Below, piece after piece: positions 1 to 8,251 of a DNA stretch of 40,172 nt (positions are counted from its first letter, which is position 1; each line of letters opens with the position of its first letter). Both the position numbers and the translations under genes were made by a program. The stretch covers positions 1 to 40,172 of the forward strand of contig DKUE01000034.1 of the NCBI GenBank assembly GCA_002490525.1, read 5' to 3'. The notes beneath the pieces are model-generated. The model ran no database searches, was not told the DNA's origin, and was given only the letters and a program-made list of their open reading frames with translations. The stretch comes from Ruminococcaceae bacterium UBA7212. Lineage in GTDB: Bacteria > Bacillota > Clostridia > Oscillospirales > Acutalibacteraceae.

Positions 1-308
1 TATATTGCCCAAAATTACGAAAACGTAAAAATAGAAAATGCCGCTGTAATGCCAAATCATATTCATCTACTGATTTTATTAGATGATTTTGCGAGCCGAC
101 GGACGGGCGTGGAAACCCGCCCCTACAAGCCGTTATAGGACAATTAAAATCCTATACTATCAAACGGTATCGAGAAATCACAGGCAATAAAACGAATAAG
201 CTTTGGCAGCGCGAATTTTATGACCGAATCATTCGGAATGAAACGGAGTTTGAAAATGTGTGGCAATACAGTGAATACAATGCGCTAAAGGATTACGGGC
301 AGGGATAA
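1..308 (+). pseudogene. REP-associated (IS200-like, Y1) transposase, 3' part, frameshifted
   Basis: This is the C-terminal part of a RAYT/IS200-type single-strand DNA transposase, cut by the window edge. Frame 1 reads through VMPNHIHLLI, whose HIH is the HUH metal-binding motif of Y1 transposases, and stops at the TAG at 136-138. The family's C-terminal portion continues in frame 3 from about 129: AVIGQLKSYTIKRYREITG, then LWQREFYDRIIRNE and WQYSEYN, with the stop at 306-308. The reading frame is therefore broken near 125-135. At the break, bases 92-130 carry an inverted GTAGGGG-type palindrome, read as RRTGVETRPYK, of the same kind found in the intergenic regions. The copy is probably inactive unless frameshifting rescues it. 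The family assignment is recognised from motifs; the N-terminal part cannot be seen. Confidence 0.75.
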
Positions 309-442
309 ATCAACAAAGTCATTTCTCCCGTCATTTGAATTTCAAGCAGAACCCGTAGAACAGCCCGAGTGTGTTGTTCGTAATTTCTCCCTGCCTTTCG
401 AGAGAAAACACAATTTTTCAACAACGCAAACAACGATATACA

Positions 443-457
443 CCGCGCGTTGCGCGG
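443..457 (+). promoter_or_regulatory. Short hairpin touching the gatC ribosome-binding site
   Basis: CCGCGC and GCGCGG flank a 3-base loop. The 3' arm ends where the gatC Shine-Dalgarno run GGGAGGAGG (about 456-464) begins. It could tune initiation, but most of the Shine-Dalgarno stays unpaired, so the effect is uncertain. No convincing T-box or riboswitch is visible between 309 and 471. Confidence 0.3.
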
Positions 458-471
458 GAGGAGGAAAGCAT

Positions 472-759
472 ATGCAAATCGACAAAAATCTGGTGATGTA
501 CTTAGAAAAGCTCGGCAGAATTGAGCTTTCCGAGGAACAGAGAACTGCATCCGAAAAGGATTTGCAGGACATTCTCACATATATTGACACACTGAATGAA
601 CTGAATACCGACGGCGTTGAACCTGCATCGCACTCCTTCCCCGTGGCGAATGTGATGCGTGCGGACTGCGTGACCAATTCCGACCGGCGTGACGCCGTTC
701 TGCAAAATGCGCCCAGAGAAAAGGACGGCTGTTTTGTCGTTCCGAAAACCGTGGAGTAA
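472..759 (+). CDS. gatC: Asp-tRNA(Asn)/Glu-tRNA(Gln) amidotransferase subunit C
   Basis: This is the small subunit of the GatCAB amidotransferase, which converts mischarged Glu-tRNA(Gln) and/or Asp-tRNA(Asn) to Gln-tRNA and Asn-tRNA. GatC bridges GatA and GatB and stabilises GatA. The 95-residue product has the usual family length. It shows the N-terminal pattern VMYLEKLGRIELSEEQ, a DILTYIDTLNELNTDGVEP helix-turn region and the C-terminal VPKTVE tail. The ATG follows a strong GGAGGAGG site with normal spacing. gatA begins 11 bases after the stop, so the three subunits form one operon. The assignment is secure. Confidence 0.95.
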   Translation: MQIDKNLVMYLEKLGRIELSEEQRTASEKDLQDILTYIDTLNELNTDGVEPASHSFPVANVMRADCVTNSDRRDAVLQNAPREKDGCFVVPKTVE

Positions 760-770
760 GGAGGACGCTT

Positions 771-2234
771 ATGGATATTTGCAGCATGTCTGCGCTGGAA
801 ATCGGCGCGGCAATTCGGGAAAAGAAAATGACTGTCCGCGAGGTGACAGAAGGCTATCTGTCTGCGATTGAAAATACGGACGGTGCATATCATTGCTATA
901 ATACCGTCTGTAAAGAGGCGGCGCTTGCGCGTGCGGATGAAGTGCAGAAAGGCATTGACGAGGGGCGTTACACCTCTCCGCTTGCAGGCGTGCCTGTCGG
1001 CGTGAAGGATAATATCTGCACCAAAGGCGTGCCGACAACCTGCTCGTCTAAAATTTTAGAGAATTTTGTGCCGCCGTATGATGCCACCGTGGTGAAACGC
1101 CTGTACGATGCGGGCATGGTGGTGCTCGGCAAGCTGAATATGGACGAGTTTGCCATGGGCAGTACCACCGAGACTTCGGCAACCGGCGTGACGCACAATC
1201 CGTGGAATACAGACTGTGTACCCGGCGGTTCCTCGGGCGGCGCGGCGGCGGCAGTCGCGGCAAAACTCGCGCCCGTTACCTTAGGGTCGGATACAGGCGG
1301 TTCGATTCGTCAGCCTGCGTCCTTCTGCGGCGTTTCGGGGTTAAAGCCCACCTACGGTGCGGTTTCACGTTACGGGCTTGTGGCGTATGCTTCTTCCTTG
1401 GACCAAATCGGTCCGCTGGCGCATGATGCAAAGGACTGTGCCGCGCTGTTCTCGGTAATTGAGGGTAAGGATGAAAAAGACGGCACATCTATGGAAAACC
1501 CGAAGTTCGATTTTGCCGCCGCTACAAACGGCGGTATGCAGGGTAAAAAAATCGGGATTCCCGCCGATTACCTTGGTGAGGGCATCTCGACCGATGTAAA
1601 AGCTGCTATTGAAGCGGCGGCGGAAACGTACCGCGGTTTGGGCGCAGAGGTTGAAATTTTCCCGATGCCGATTGTAAAATACGCGATTCCCGCTTACTAT
1701 ATTATTGCGTGCGCCGAGGCATGCTCGAATCTTTCGCGCTATGACGGCATTAAATACGGCTATTCGAGCCCGAACACGGACAATTTATTGGATACCTACA
1801 TCAAATCCCGTTCCGAGGGCTTCGGGATGGAAGTCAAACGCCGCATCATGCTCGGCAACTTTGTGCTGAGCTCCGGCTATTATGATGCGTATTACAATAA
1901 GGCGCTTAAAGCGAAAAAGCTGATTCAGCAGGCGTTTTTTGACGCGTTCGAGAAATATGATATGCTTTTGGGACCCGTGGCGCCGACTACCGCGCCGAAA
2001 ATCGGCGAGAGCCTTTCGGACCCCTTAAAAATGTATCTCGGCGATATTTATACGGTTATGATTAACATTGCGGGCGTGCCGAGTATGGCAATTCCCTGTG
2101 GGTTTGACCGCGAAAATATGCCGATTGGTATGCAGCTTATCGGTAAGCCGTTTTGCGAGGCGGAAATCCTTTCTGCCGCGGTCGGCTTCCAAAACGCAAC
2201 GGACTTCCACAAAAAGTCCCCGAAAGAAAGTTAA
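771..2234 (+). CDS. gatA: Asp-tRNA(Asn)/Glu-tRNA(Gln) amidotransferase subunit A
   Basis: This is the amidase-signature subunit that hydrolyses glutamine and supplies ammonia to GatB. The Ser-cisSer-Lys triad is intact: Lys79 in GVKDN, Ser154 in GGSSGG and the nucleophile Ser178 in GSDTGGSIRQP. The family segments MDEFAMGSTTE and SLDQIGP are also present. At 487 residues it is full length. An AAGGAGG site precedes the ATG. It lies between gatC (11-base gap) and gatB (12-base gap), in the usual clostridial C-A-B order, implying equimolar expression of the complex. No key residue is missing. Confidence 0.97.
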   Translation: MDICSMSALEIGAAIREKKMTVREVTEGYLSAIENTDGAYHCYNTVCKEAALARADEVQKGIDEGRYTSPLAGVPVGVKDNICTKGVPTTCSSKILENFVPPYDATVVKRLYDAGMVVLGKLNMDEFAMGSTTETSATGVTHNPWNTDCVPGGSSGGAAAAVAAKLAPVTLGSDTGGSIRQPASFCGVSGLKPTYGAVSRYGLVAYASSLDQIGPLAHDAKDCAALFSVIEGKDEKDGTSMENPKFDFAAATNGGMQGKKIGIPADYLGEGISTDVKAAIEAAAETYRGLGAEVEIFPMPIVKYAIPAYYIIACAEACSNLSRYDGIKYGYSSPNTDNLLDTYIKSRSEGFGMEVKRRIMLGNFVLSSGYYDAYYNKALKAKKLIQQAFFDAFEKYDMLLGPVAPTTAPKIGESLSDPLKMYLGDIYTVMINIAGVPSMAIPCGFDRENMPIGMQLIGKPFCEAEILSAAVGFQNATDFHKKSPKES

Positions 2235-2246
2235 GGAGGCGGCAGT

Positions 2247-3677
2247 ATGGAATGGGAAATTGTCATGGGGCTTGAGGTACACACCGAGCTTGCCACCAAA
2301 ACCAAAATTTTCTGCGGCTGCTCCACGGAATTCGGCGGTGAGCCGAATACGCACGTCTGTGAGATTTGCTCGGGGCTTCCGGGTACATTACCGCTTTTAA
2401 ATCAGCGCGTGGTGGAATTTGCCGTGCGCACGGGTCTTGCTACGAACTGCGAAATCACCCGTAAAAATAAATTTGACCGCAAAAACTATTTCTATCCCGA
2501 TTTGCCGAAGGCATATCAGATTTCACAGCTGTATTTGCCCGTTTGCCGTAACGGCTGGCTTGAGGTCACAGACAAGGACGGCAATCCGAAAAAAATCGGG
2601 ATTCATGAAATTCACATGGAAGAGGATGCAGGCAAGCTGATTCACGATGAATTTGAGGCATGTACGCTGGTCGATTACAACCGCTGCGGCGTCCCGCTTT
2701 TGGAAATTGTGTCCGAACCCGATTTCCGTTCTGCGGATGAGGTTATTCAATATCTTGAAAAGCTCCGTGCCGTTTTACAGTTTACAGGTGTTTCCGACTG
2801 CAAAATGCAGGAGGGGTCTTTGCGTGCCGATGTAAACCTTTCTGTTCGTCCGAAAGGACAGGCGGAATTCGGTACACGCACCGAAATGAAAAATCTAAAC
2901 TCCTTCCGTGCGATTCAGCGCGCCATTGCCTATGAAGCCGAGCGTCAGATTGAGCTTTTGGAGGACGGCGAAAAAATTGTGCAGGAGACACGCCGCTGGG
3001 ATGACAATAAGGGATATTCCTATGCCATGCGCTCCAAAGAGGATGCGCAGGATTACAAATACTTCCCTGAACCGGACCTGCCGCCGATTGAGATTTCCGA
3101 GGAAACAATTGAAAAGATTCGTGCGGAGATGCCCGAATTGCCTGAACAGAAAAAACGCCGCTATACGGAAGAATTGGGCTTGTCGGCATATGATACATCC
3201 ATTCTCACAAGCGACAAGGCGTATGTTTCCCTGTTTGAAGAAACTCTCGCGCTGTGCGACAGCCCCAAAGACGTTGCCAACTGGATTATGGGCGAGGTTA
3301 TGAAGCTGTTGAATGATACTGCGACCCTGCCTGAAAATATGCCGTTGGCGCCGAAGGATTTGGCGGCGGTCATCCACATGGTGAAGGCGGGCAAAATTAA
3401 CCGCGGTACGGGTAAAAACGTCCTGGAAAAGGTATTTACAGAGGGGGTCGACCCTGAAAAATACGTCGCGGACAATAATCTCGCGCAAATCACCGATTTG
3501 TCTGCGCTCCGCCCTGTTATTGAAGAAGTCATTGCTGCCAATGAAAAGAGCGTTTCCGAATATAAATCGGGGAAAACGCAGGCAATGGGGTATATTATGG
3601 GGCAGGCCATGCGTGCACTCAAGGGCAAAGCCCCTGCACAGGAAGTGCAGAAGCTTCTGCATGAAATATTGGATTAA
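2247..3677 (+). CDS. gatB: Asp-tRNA(Asn)/Glu-tRNA(Gln) amidotransferase subunit B
   Basis: This is the tRNA-binding kinase/transamidase subunit. It phosphorylates the misacylated Glu or Asp and replaces the phosphate with ammonia from GatA. At 476 residues it is full length. The start MEWEIVMGLEVHTELATKTK is the conserved GatB opening. It is followed by FCGCS, CSGLPGTLPLLN, KNYFYPDLPKAYQISQ, the EEDAGK loop and a C-terminal YqeY-like tail domain (from about 330). An AAGGAGG site lies just before the ATG. An imperfect hairpin at 3696-3716 follows the stop. It is the last gene of the gatCAB operon. Confidence 0.97.
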   Translation: MEWEIVMGLEVHTELATKTKIFCGCSTEFGGEPNTHVCEICSGLPGTLPLLNQRVVEFAVRTGLATNCEITRKNKFDRKNYFYPDLPKAYQISQLYLPVCRNGWLEVTDKDGNPKKIGIHEIHMEEDAGKLIHDEFEACTLVDYNRCGVPLLEIVSEPDFRSADEVIQYLEKLRAVLQFTGVSDCKMQEGSLRADVNLSVRPKGQAEFGTRTEMKNLNSFRAIQRAIAYEAERQIELLEDGEKIVQETRRWDDNKGYSYAMRSKEDAQDYKYFPEPDLPPIEISEETIEKIRAEMPELPEQKKRRYTEELGLSAYDTSILTSDKAYVSLFEETLALCDSPKDVANWIMGEVMKLLNDTATLPENMPLAPKDLAAVIHMVKAGKINRGTGKNVLEKVFTEGVDPEKYVADNNLAQITDLSALRPVIEEVIAANEKSVSEYKSGKTQAMGYIMGQAMRALKGKAPAQEVQKLLHEILD

Positions 3678-3695
3678 AATTTAACTCTGTAAAAC

Positions 3696-3716
3696 AGACA
3701 GCCGCGAGGGCTGTCT
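3696..3716 (+). terminator. Hairpin after gatB
   Basis: AGACAGCC and GGCTGTCT form an 8-bp stem with a 5-base loop, 18 bases after the gatB stop. No U-run follows, so it is either a weak terminator or the first of the palindromic repeats filling the next 700 bases. Confidence 0.35.
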
Positions 3717-4041
3717 CTACGGTACACAAAACAACGCACCGACCGCGTAGGGGCGATTCACGAATCGCCCGCGGACGGACAAGAAAAACGCCTTCCAGCT
3801 CGCTTTACTCGACAGCTCCCTCTCGGAGGGAGCGTTAAGCGGTTTGTAGAGTGTAGCGTTCCCCTATGCGTGTATCTGTTTCACTGTGCGTAAACTTCGC
3901 GGAACGACTCTTAAGGTCATTTTCCTGTCTGTCATTCTGAGCCGAAGGCGAAGAATGACAAGGTTGTACAGACCGATTGTTTGTAAAGCCAAGCTCCGAG
4001 CATAAGAAGTTTCGGTTTCAGCGAGGCGGGTACGAAATAAA

Positions 4042-4211
4042 AACGGCGTGCCGCCGTTCGGAGAACCCCCGGCGAGGGTTCTCCCCTGTAAAACAGTCCA
4101 CCGGACTGTTTTACACCTCTCCTGCGCTTTTGAAAGTAAAGGATTTTCGCGCACTGCGGTGCGCGCCAAGGGGTGTTTCCCCTTGACCCTACGCGCTTTT
4201 GAAAAAGCGCG
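4042..4211. repeat. Run of tandem, unrelated hairpins
   Basis: In 170 bases the sequence can form AACGGC/GCCGTT (4042-4058), GGAGAACCC/GGGTTCTCC (4060-4084), TGTAAAACAGTCC/GGACTGTTTTACA (4087-4115, 13 bp perfect), CGCGCAC/GTGCGCG (4148-4165), AAGGGG/CCCCTT (4168-4184) and CGCGCTTTT/AAAAGCGCG (4192-4211). The stem sequences differ, so this is not a tandem duplication. None has a terminator-like U-run. Its function is unknown. Confidence 0.75.
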
Positions 4212-4341
4212 CCAAAACTTTTATTTTTGCGCAAACTAAATGTATTTAAAACTTTAATTTTTTACAAACCGCCTGAAAGCAAGGCCGAGCTACGAGAACA
4301 AAAGGTTTCGGTTTCAGCAAAGCGGGTACGGAATAAAAGTT

Positions 4342-4399
4342 CGGCTCCGAGCATAAAAACTGCCTGCTTTATCAAGGTAGGTACGAAAATAAAAAGGAG
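4342..4399 (+). repeat. GCTCCGAGC...GGTACGAAA repeat abutting the serS start
   Basis: This repeat family begins GCTCCGAGCA and ends GGTACGAAA plus an A-rich tail. Four copies are visible: 3991-4043, 4287-4341, 4342-4399 and 35821-35871. The middle part is variable. Copies three and four end directly at the ribosome-binding sites of serS and of the RING-like gene at 35889. They would therefore lie in those mRNA leaders. Whether they regulate anything is unknown. Confidence 0.55.
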
Positions 4400-4407
4400 A
4401 ATGAAAT

Positions 4408-5688
4408 ATGCTGGATATTAAATTTATGCGGGAAAATCCCGACATCGTTAAGGAGAATATCAAAAAGAAGTTTCAGGATGCAAAATTGCCTCTCGTGGAC
4501 GAGGCGATTGAGCTGGACCGAAAATTCCGCGAGAGTAAGGGCCGTGCGGATGCATTGCGTGCCGACCGTAACCGTATCAGCAAGGAAATCGGCGGTCTGA
4601 TGGCAAAGGGTATGCGCGAAGAAGCCGAAAAGGTGAAGGCAAAAGTGGCCGAAATCGCAGCGGAACTTAAGGACCTTGAAGAAAAGGAAGTTGAACTGGC
4701 GGCGGAACTGAAAAAGCGTATGCAGGTGATTCCGAATATCATCGCTGACACTGTACCTATCGGCAAAGACGACAGCGAAAATGTGGAGCTGGAGCGCTTT
4801 GGCGAGCCCGTCGTACCCGACTACGAAATTCCCTATCATGTCGATATTATGGAAAGCTTTAACGGCATCGATTTGGATGCGGCGCGCAAGACCAGCGGCA
4901 ACGGCTTTTATTATCTGCGCGGTGATATCGCGAGACTGCATTCCGCCATTCTCTCCTACGCACGCGATTTTATGATTGACCGCGGCTTTACCTATTATGT
5001 GCCGCCGTTTATGATTCGCAGCGATGTGGTTACGGGCGTGATGAGCTTTGCCGAAATGGAAAATATGATGTACAAAATCGAGGGGGAAGATTTATACCTC
5101 ATCGGTACAAGCGAACACTCCATGATTGGTAAGTTTATCGATACCATTCTGCCCGAAAGCGAATTGCCGCAGACATTGACCAGCTATTCGCCCTGCTTCC
5201 GCAAGGAGGTCGGCGCGCACGGTATTGAGGAGCGCGGCGTATACCGTATTCATCAGTTTGAAAAGCAGGAAATGATTGTGGTCTGCAAGCCTGAAGACAG
5301 CGATAAATGGTACGATATTTTATGGAACAATACCGTGGATTTCTTCCGCTCTTTAGATATTCCCGTGCGCACATTGGAATGCTGTTCGGGCGACCTCGCC
5401 GATTTGAAGGTGAAGAGCCTCGACGTTGAAGCTTGGAGTCCGCGTCAGCAGAAATATTTCGAGGTCGGTTCGTGCTCCAACCTCGGTGACGCGCAGGCAC
5501 GCCGTCTGGGTATCCGCATTAAGGGTGAAAAAGGCAATTATTTTGCCCACACCTTAAATAATACCGTGGTAGCCCCCCCGAGAATGTTAATTGCGTTCCT
5601 CGAAAACAATCTGAATGCCGACGGCACAGTCAATATCCCCGAACCCTTACGTATGTATATGGGCGGCAAGGATAAGCTTACAAAATAA
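4408..5688 (+). CDS. serS: Serine--tRNA ligase
   Basis: This class II aminoacyl-tRNA synthetase charges tRNA(Ser), and tRNA(Sec) where present. The 426-residue product has the SerRS start MLDIKFMRENPDIVKENI and a long N-terminal antiparallel coiled coil (about 30-105) that binds the tRNA variable arm. The catalytic core shows motif 2 CFRKEVGAHG plus RGVYRIHQFEKQE, the substrate segment VGSCSNLGDAQARR and motif 3 near NNTVVAPPRMLIAFLEN. The ATG follows AAAAAGGAGA at good spacing. It is monocistronic. Clostridial serS genes often have a T-box, but none is recognisable here; the leader is built from repeats instead. Confidence 0.97.
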   Translation: MLDIKFMRENPDIVKENIKKKFQDAKLPLVDEAIELDRKFRESKGRADALRADRNRISKEIGGLMAKGMREEAEKVKAKVAEIAAELKDLEEKEVELAAELKKRMQVIPNIIADTVPIGKDDSENVELERFGEPVVPDYEIPYHVDIMESFNGIDLDAARKTSGNGFYYLRGDIARLHSAILSYARDFMIDRGFTYYVPPFMIRSDVVTGVMSFAEMENMMYKIEGEDLYLIGTSEHSMIGKFIDTILPESELPQTLTSYSPCFRKEVGAHGIEERGVYRIHQFEKQEMIVVCKPEDSDKWYDILWNNTVDFFRSLDIPVRTLECCSGDLADLKVKSLDVEAWSPRQQKYFEVGSCSNLGDAQARRLGIRIKGEKGNYFAHTLNNTVVAPPRMLIAFLENNLNADGTVNIPEPLRMYMGGKDKLTK

Positions 5689-5700
5689 ATGTTGAAAGCC

Positions 5701-5738
5701 TAATGCCCCTCGCAAAAGCGGCGGGCATTATTGCTTTT
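5701..5738 (+). terminator. Probable rho-independent terminator of serS
   Basis: TAATGCCC and GGGCATTA pair around an inner CGC/GCG stem with an AAAA loop. A T-rich tract TTGCTTTTAT follows. It lies 12 bases after the serS stop. Confidence 0.6.
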
Positions 5739-5922
5739 ATGCCGCCGTTCGTAAGGCGGGTGTTTTCAGCGGTTTCTGCCATTATCCAATTTACTTTGGC
5801 CGCGGGAGATTCTTCGCCTGCGGCGCGGAAGGACGGATTTGTGCAAGCCGTGTAGGGGTCGGCGGGTTGACGGTCCGCAGGCGTATGGAATTACGGTGCA
5901 AAAGAAAGCGGAGGTATAGAAA
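5739..5922. repeat. Repeat remnants upstream of the oxidoreductase gene
   Basis: A truncated copy of the GAGATTCTTCGC hairpin family lies at 5806-5827 and a GTAGGGG-type element at 5852-5880. No clear promoter was found. Confidence 0.6.
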
Positions 5923-6879
5923 ATGCAACGGTTCAACTGGGCTTATATCGGCAGCGGCGGGATTGCCGAATCCACCGCGCGCGAAATTGTAAAAGGCAAT
6001 CACCGTATTGTATCCGTGTACGGCAGAAATTTTGAAAAAGCAAACGCCTTTTCTGAAAAATACGGCGCAAAAGCGTTTGACAATTTTGAAAGTGCCGTAA
6101 ATTGCGACGGCATCGACGGCGTGTATATCGCAACGCCGCATACGTCACATGTAGAGTATGCCGTGCACGCGATGGAACTTCACAAACCTGTGCTTTGCGA
6201 AAAGCCCGTCGGCGTTACGGTGCAGGATGTCGACACGCTTATCGATACCGCCAATCGGACAAATACGTATTTCTGTGAGGCGATGTGGACTTGGTTTTCC
6301 GATGTTGCGCGGACGGTGAAGCGGTGGGTGCAAAGCGGCGAAATCGGCGAGATACGGGATGTTGTGATAAACTACGCATTTCCGGGACTGCTTTTGCCGA
6401 AAACCTCGCGCGTGCGCACGCCGGAAACCGCAGGCGGCGCGCTTTTGGATATCGGTATTTACCCGATTACCTATTGTTATAATCTGTTCGGTGTGCCGCA
6501 AAGGGTACAATGCCGCGGCAAAATTCGAGACGGCATAGATATTCGGGAGACGGTTGTGCTGGAATATCCGAAATTCAAATGCACCCTGCGCATGTCGCTG
6601 TGCAGTCTGAAAGAAAATTGTTTGATTCGCGGCACAAAAGGGGTAATCTCCTTGCCCGTTTTCTTCCATATGGCGTCCAAAGCCGTATTGAAAAATGCGG
6701 GCGGCAGGCATGTGTTTACAGGCAAAACCGATTATTTAACGGAATTTGACCGTGTTGCCGAAGAAATTCGGCAGGGAAAAACGGAATCGGCGTACATCCC
6801 GTTTGCTGCAACGCGCGCCTGCATGGAAATCATGGACGAATGCCGCCGACAAATGGGTCTGCGGTATCCGTTTGAATGA
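5923..6879 (+). CDS. Gfo/Idh/MocA family NAD(P)-dependent oxidoreductase
   Basis: This predicted cytosolic dehydrogenase of sugars, inositols or related compounds has 318 residues. The N-terminal Rossmann fold starts with the dinucleotide motif GSGGIAES (10-17). The family CEKPVGV segment with its catalytic-region lysine is at 92-98. The C-terminal alpha/beta domain contains GGALLDIGIYP. The closest general type is the trans-1,2-dihydrobenzenediol dehydrogenase-like or inositol dehydrogenase-like branch, but the substrate cannot be read from sequence. GGAGG lies at about 5910 upstream of the ATG. It appears monocistronic, with repeats on both sides, and has no sugar transporter or regulator next to it. 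Confidence 0.88.
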   Translation: MQRFNWAYIGSGGIAESTAREIVKGNHRIVSVYGRNFEKANAFSEKYGAKAFDNFESAVNCDGIDGVYIATPHTSHVEYAVHAMELHKPVLCEKPVGVTVQDVDTLIDTANRTNTYFCEAMWTWFSDVARTVKRWVQSGEIGEIRDVVINYAFPGLLLPKTSRVRTPETAGGALLDIGIYPITYCYNLFGVPQRVQCRGKIRDGIDIRETVVLEYPKFKCTLRMSLCSLKENCLIRGTKGVISLPVFFHMASKAVLKNAGGRHVFTGKTDYLTEFDRVAEEIRQGKTESAYIPFAATRACMEIMDECRRQMGLRYPFE

Positions 6880-7095
6880 TGAGAGGGAGCTTTGTTCTGA
6901 CAGAGGCTCTGCGCCGTAGCGAAGAATCTCACAGCGCGCAAAAGATTGGTACGCATGTAGGGCGGATTTCGCACAAATCCAACAGTGGTGCATGATTCGC
7001 GTAGGGGCGATTTACGAATCGCCCGCAAAAATTTGCGCCGTCCGGCTAAGGCTGTTCCTTACACCTGCAAAAGGGCAGGTATGTCTGCATCCCGC
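6880..7095. repeat. Repeat-bearing intergenic region
   Basis: It contains a degenerate copy of the GCGAAGAATCTC hairpin family (6903-6930), a degenerate GTAGGG element near 6958-6980 and a good GTAGGGG palindrome at 7001-7026 (arms GGGCGATT/AATCGCCC). The last is nearly identical to the copy at 3746-3775. No gene is supported. Confidence 0.65.
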
Positions 7096-7124
7096 TTTAC
7101 TTTTTCGGGGGTTTATGCTATACT
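7096..7124 (+). promoter_or_regulatory. Sigma-A-type promoter for the glycerophosphodiesterase gene
   Basis: TTTACT, a 17-base spacer and TATACT, with an extended TGC just before the -10. It lies about 50 bases upstream of the start codon. Confidence 0.6.
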
Positions 7125-7174
7125 GATTTTTAGTTTTATCGAGCAAAAATATTTATTATGGGGAGATGTCTATT

Positions 7175-8032
7175 ATGGGAAAAGCAGTGCAAAAGCTTGC
7201 CATGGCAGGGGTAGCTGCCGTGGCGTCCACCGCACTCGGCGGCGTAATGTATCGGCATATGCGCTACAAACGGATTAAGCCGAAGGAGTTAAAACATTTC
7301 CCGGATCTTCAGCCTAACAATGAACGTGAAATTCATCTGACTGCGCACCGCGGGCTTTCCGCAGTGTATCCCGAAAATACGGCGCTTGCGTTTGAGGCGG
7401 CGGGCAAGGCGGGCTTTTACGCGCTGGAGTGCGATACACACTGCACAACAGACGGCACTTGGGTTGTTCTGCATGATGGCCAGATTAAAACCATGTTTGA
7501 CGGCACAGGCGACGTGAAAACCTATTCTTACGAGGAAATGCTGCAAAAGAAAATGACCAACGGCGCGAATATCGATAAATATCCCGAGGCACGCATCTGC
7601 ACCTTACAGGAATACATAGACATCTGCAAAAAATACGGCTGCCGTCCGATGATTGAAGTTAAGGACAAGCGTATGGAGAAAATGCAGTCGCTGTATGATT
7701 TGCTCGTACAGAACGATATTTTGGAAAGCTGTATTATCATTTCTTTCCATATTTCCGTACTTCGCGCGCTGTACGCGATGGATAAAAATCTCGAAATGTG
7801 GTACCTGATTGAATATATCAGCGACAAAAAGCTGTGCGAAGCCAAAGAATGCGGCAATGCAGGCATTGCATTTTGCGCACAGTATAATTCCCCCCGCCCC
7901 GAGGCGATTCAGAAGATTCATGACAACGGCTTGACCGCCGCCTGCTGGACGGTGGACAGCAAAGAATTGCTTGAGAAAATGATGAATTGCGGCGTTAAAT
8001 ATATCACGACCAATTCCATTTTGCCCGAATAA
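7175..8032 (+). CDS. Glycerophosphodiester phosphodiesterase family protein, membrane-anchored
   Basis: This GDPD-family TIM-barrel enzyme likely hydrolyses glycerophosphodiesters (lipid headgroup or teichoic acid derived) to glycerol-3-phosphate and an alcohol. From the start at 7175, GGGGAG ends 9 bases upstream. The ATG at 7166 directly abuts that site and is less likely. The 285-residue product has a hydrophobic N-terminus (8-25), an anchor or uncleaved signal. The family residues are His58-Arg59 in TAHRG, Glu67 in PENT, Glu85 and Asp87 in ECD, and His100 in LHDG. The C-terminus shows the usual CWTVD and GVKYITTN. The catalytic set is complete; substrate and exact location are inferred. 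Confidence 0.88.
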   Translation: MGKAVQKLAMAGVAAVASTALGGVMYRHMRYKRIKPKELKHFPDLQPNNEREIHLTAHRGLSAVYPENTALAFEAAGKAGFYALECDTHCTTDGTWVVLHDGQIKTMFDGTGDVKTYSYEEMLQKKMTNGANIDKYPEARICTLQEYIDICKKYGCRPMIEVKDKRMEKMQSLYDLLVQNDILESCIIISFHISVLRALYAMDKNLEMWYLIEYISDKKLCEAKECGNAGIAFCAQYNSPRPEAIQKIHDNGLTAACWTVDSKELLEKMMNCGVKYITTNSILPE

Positions 8033-8251
8033 GCGCAAAGACGAACGGCGAGTTTCGCGGAACAGTTCCCTGCGCATTCAGCAAAATTACTTGGTTCTGT
8101 GTGAGATTCTTTGCTTCACTCAGACTGACAGGTTTGTACCGTGGGAGATTTTTCGCCCCGCTCAGAATGACAAATTGAACAAACCCGTAGGGAGCGGCGA
8201 CTCGGCATCCCGCGGAATCTCTGCACACATGTTTTGGAGAATAGATAATTT
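8033..8251. repeat. Intergenic repeats with a 42-base tandem unit
   Basis: Two direct copies of the GAGATTCTTCGC...CTCAGAATGAC hairpin lie at 8103-8129 and 8145-8171, exactly 42 bases apart. A GTAGGG-type element follows at 8187-8215. The pair has the same spacing as the pair at 21675/21717. Confidence 0.7.

Larger units (their letters stand above)
3678..4407. repeat. Intergenic mosaic of palindromic repeats between gatB and serS
   Basis: No credible gene is present; the short ORFs here simply read through repeats. In order it holds a GTAGGGG-type palindrome (3746-3775, arms GGGCGATT/AATCGCCC at 3751-3770), a perfect hairpin (3815-3833, arms GCTCCCTC/GAGGGAGC), a repeat with inverted GTTCC/GGAAC ends (3845-3910, second copy at 12019-12080) and a GTCATTCT/AGAATGAC hairpin (3931-3959). 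After these come a GCTCCGAGC...GGTACGAAA repeat (3991-4043), five consecutive hairpins (4042-4211), and two more copies of the GGTACGAAA repeat (4287-4341 and 4342-4399). The last of these runs into the serS ribosome-binding site. No T-box consensus is visible. Confidence 0.8.

Noticed and set aside
2895..3662. A 255-codon minus-strand open frame antisense to gatB
   Set aside because: No start signal or family motif; gatB is intact and secure.
3977..4239. Overlapping small ORFs with LTLRAFEKARQNF-like translations
   Set aside because: They are translations of the hairpin chain and repeats; both frames and the other strand are open equally.
4212..4407. Possible T-box or riboswitch in the serS leader
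   Set aside because: No AGGGTGGTACCGCG-type box or terminator/antiterminator pair is visible; the region is explained by two copies of a repeat.
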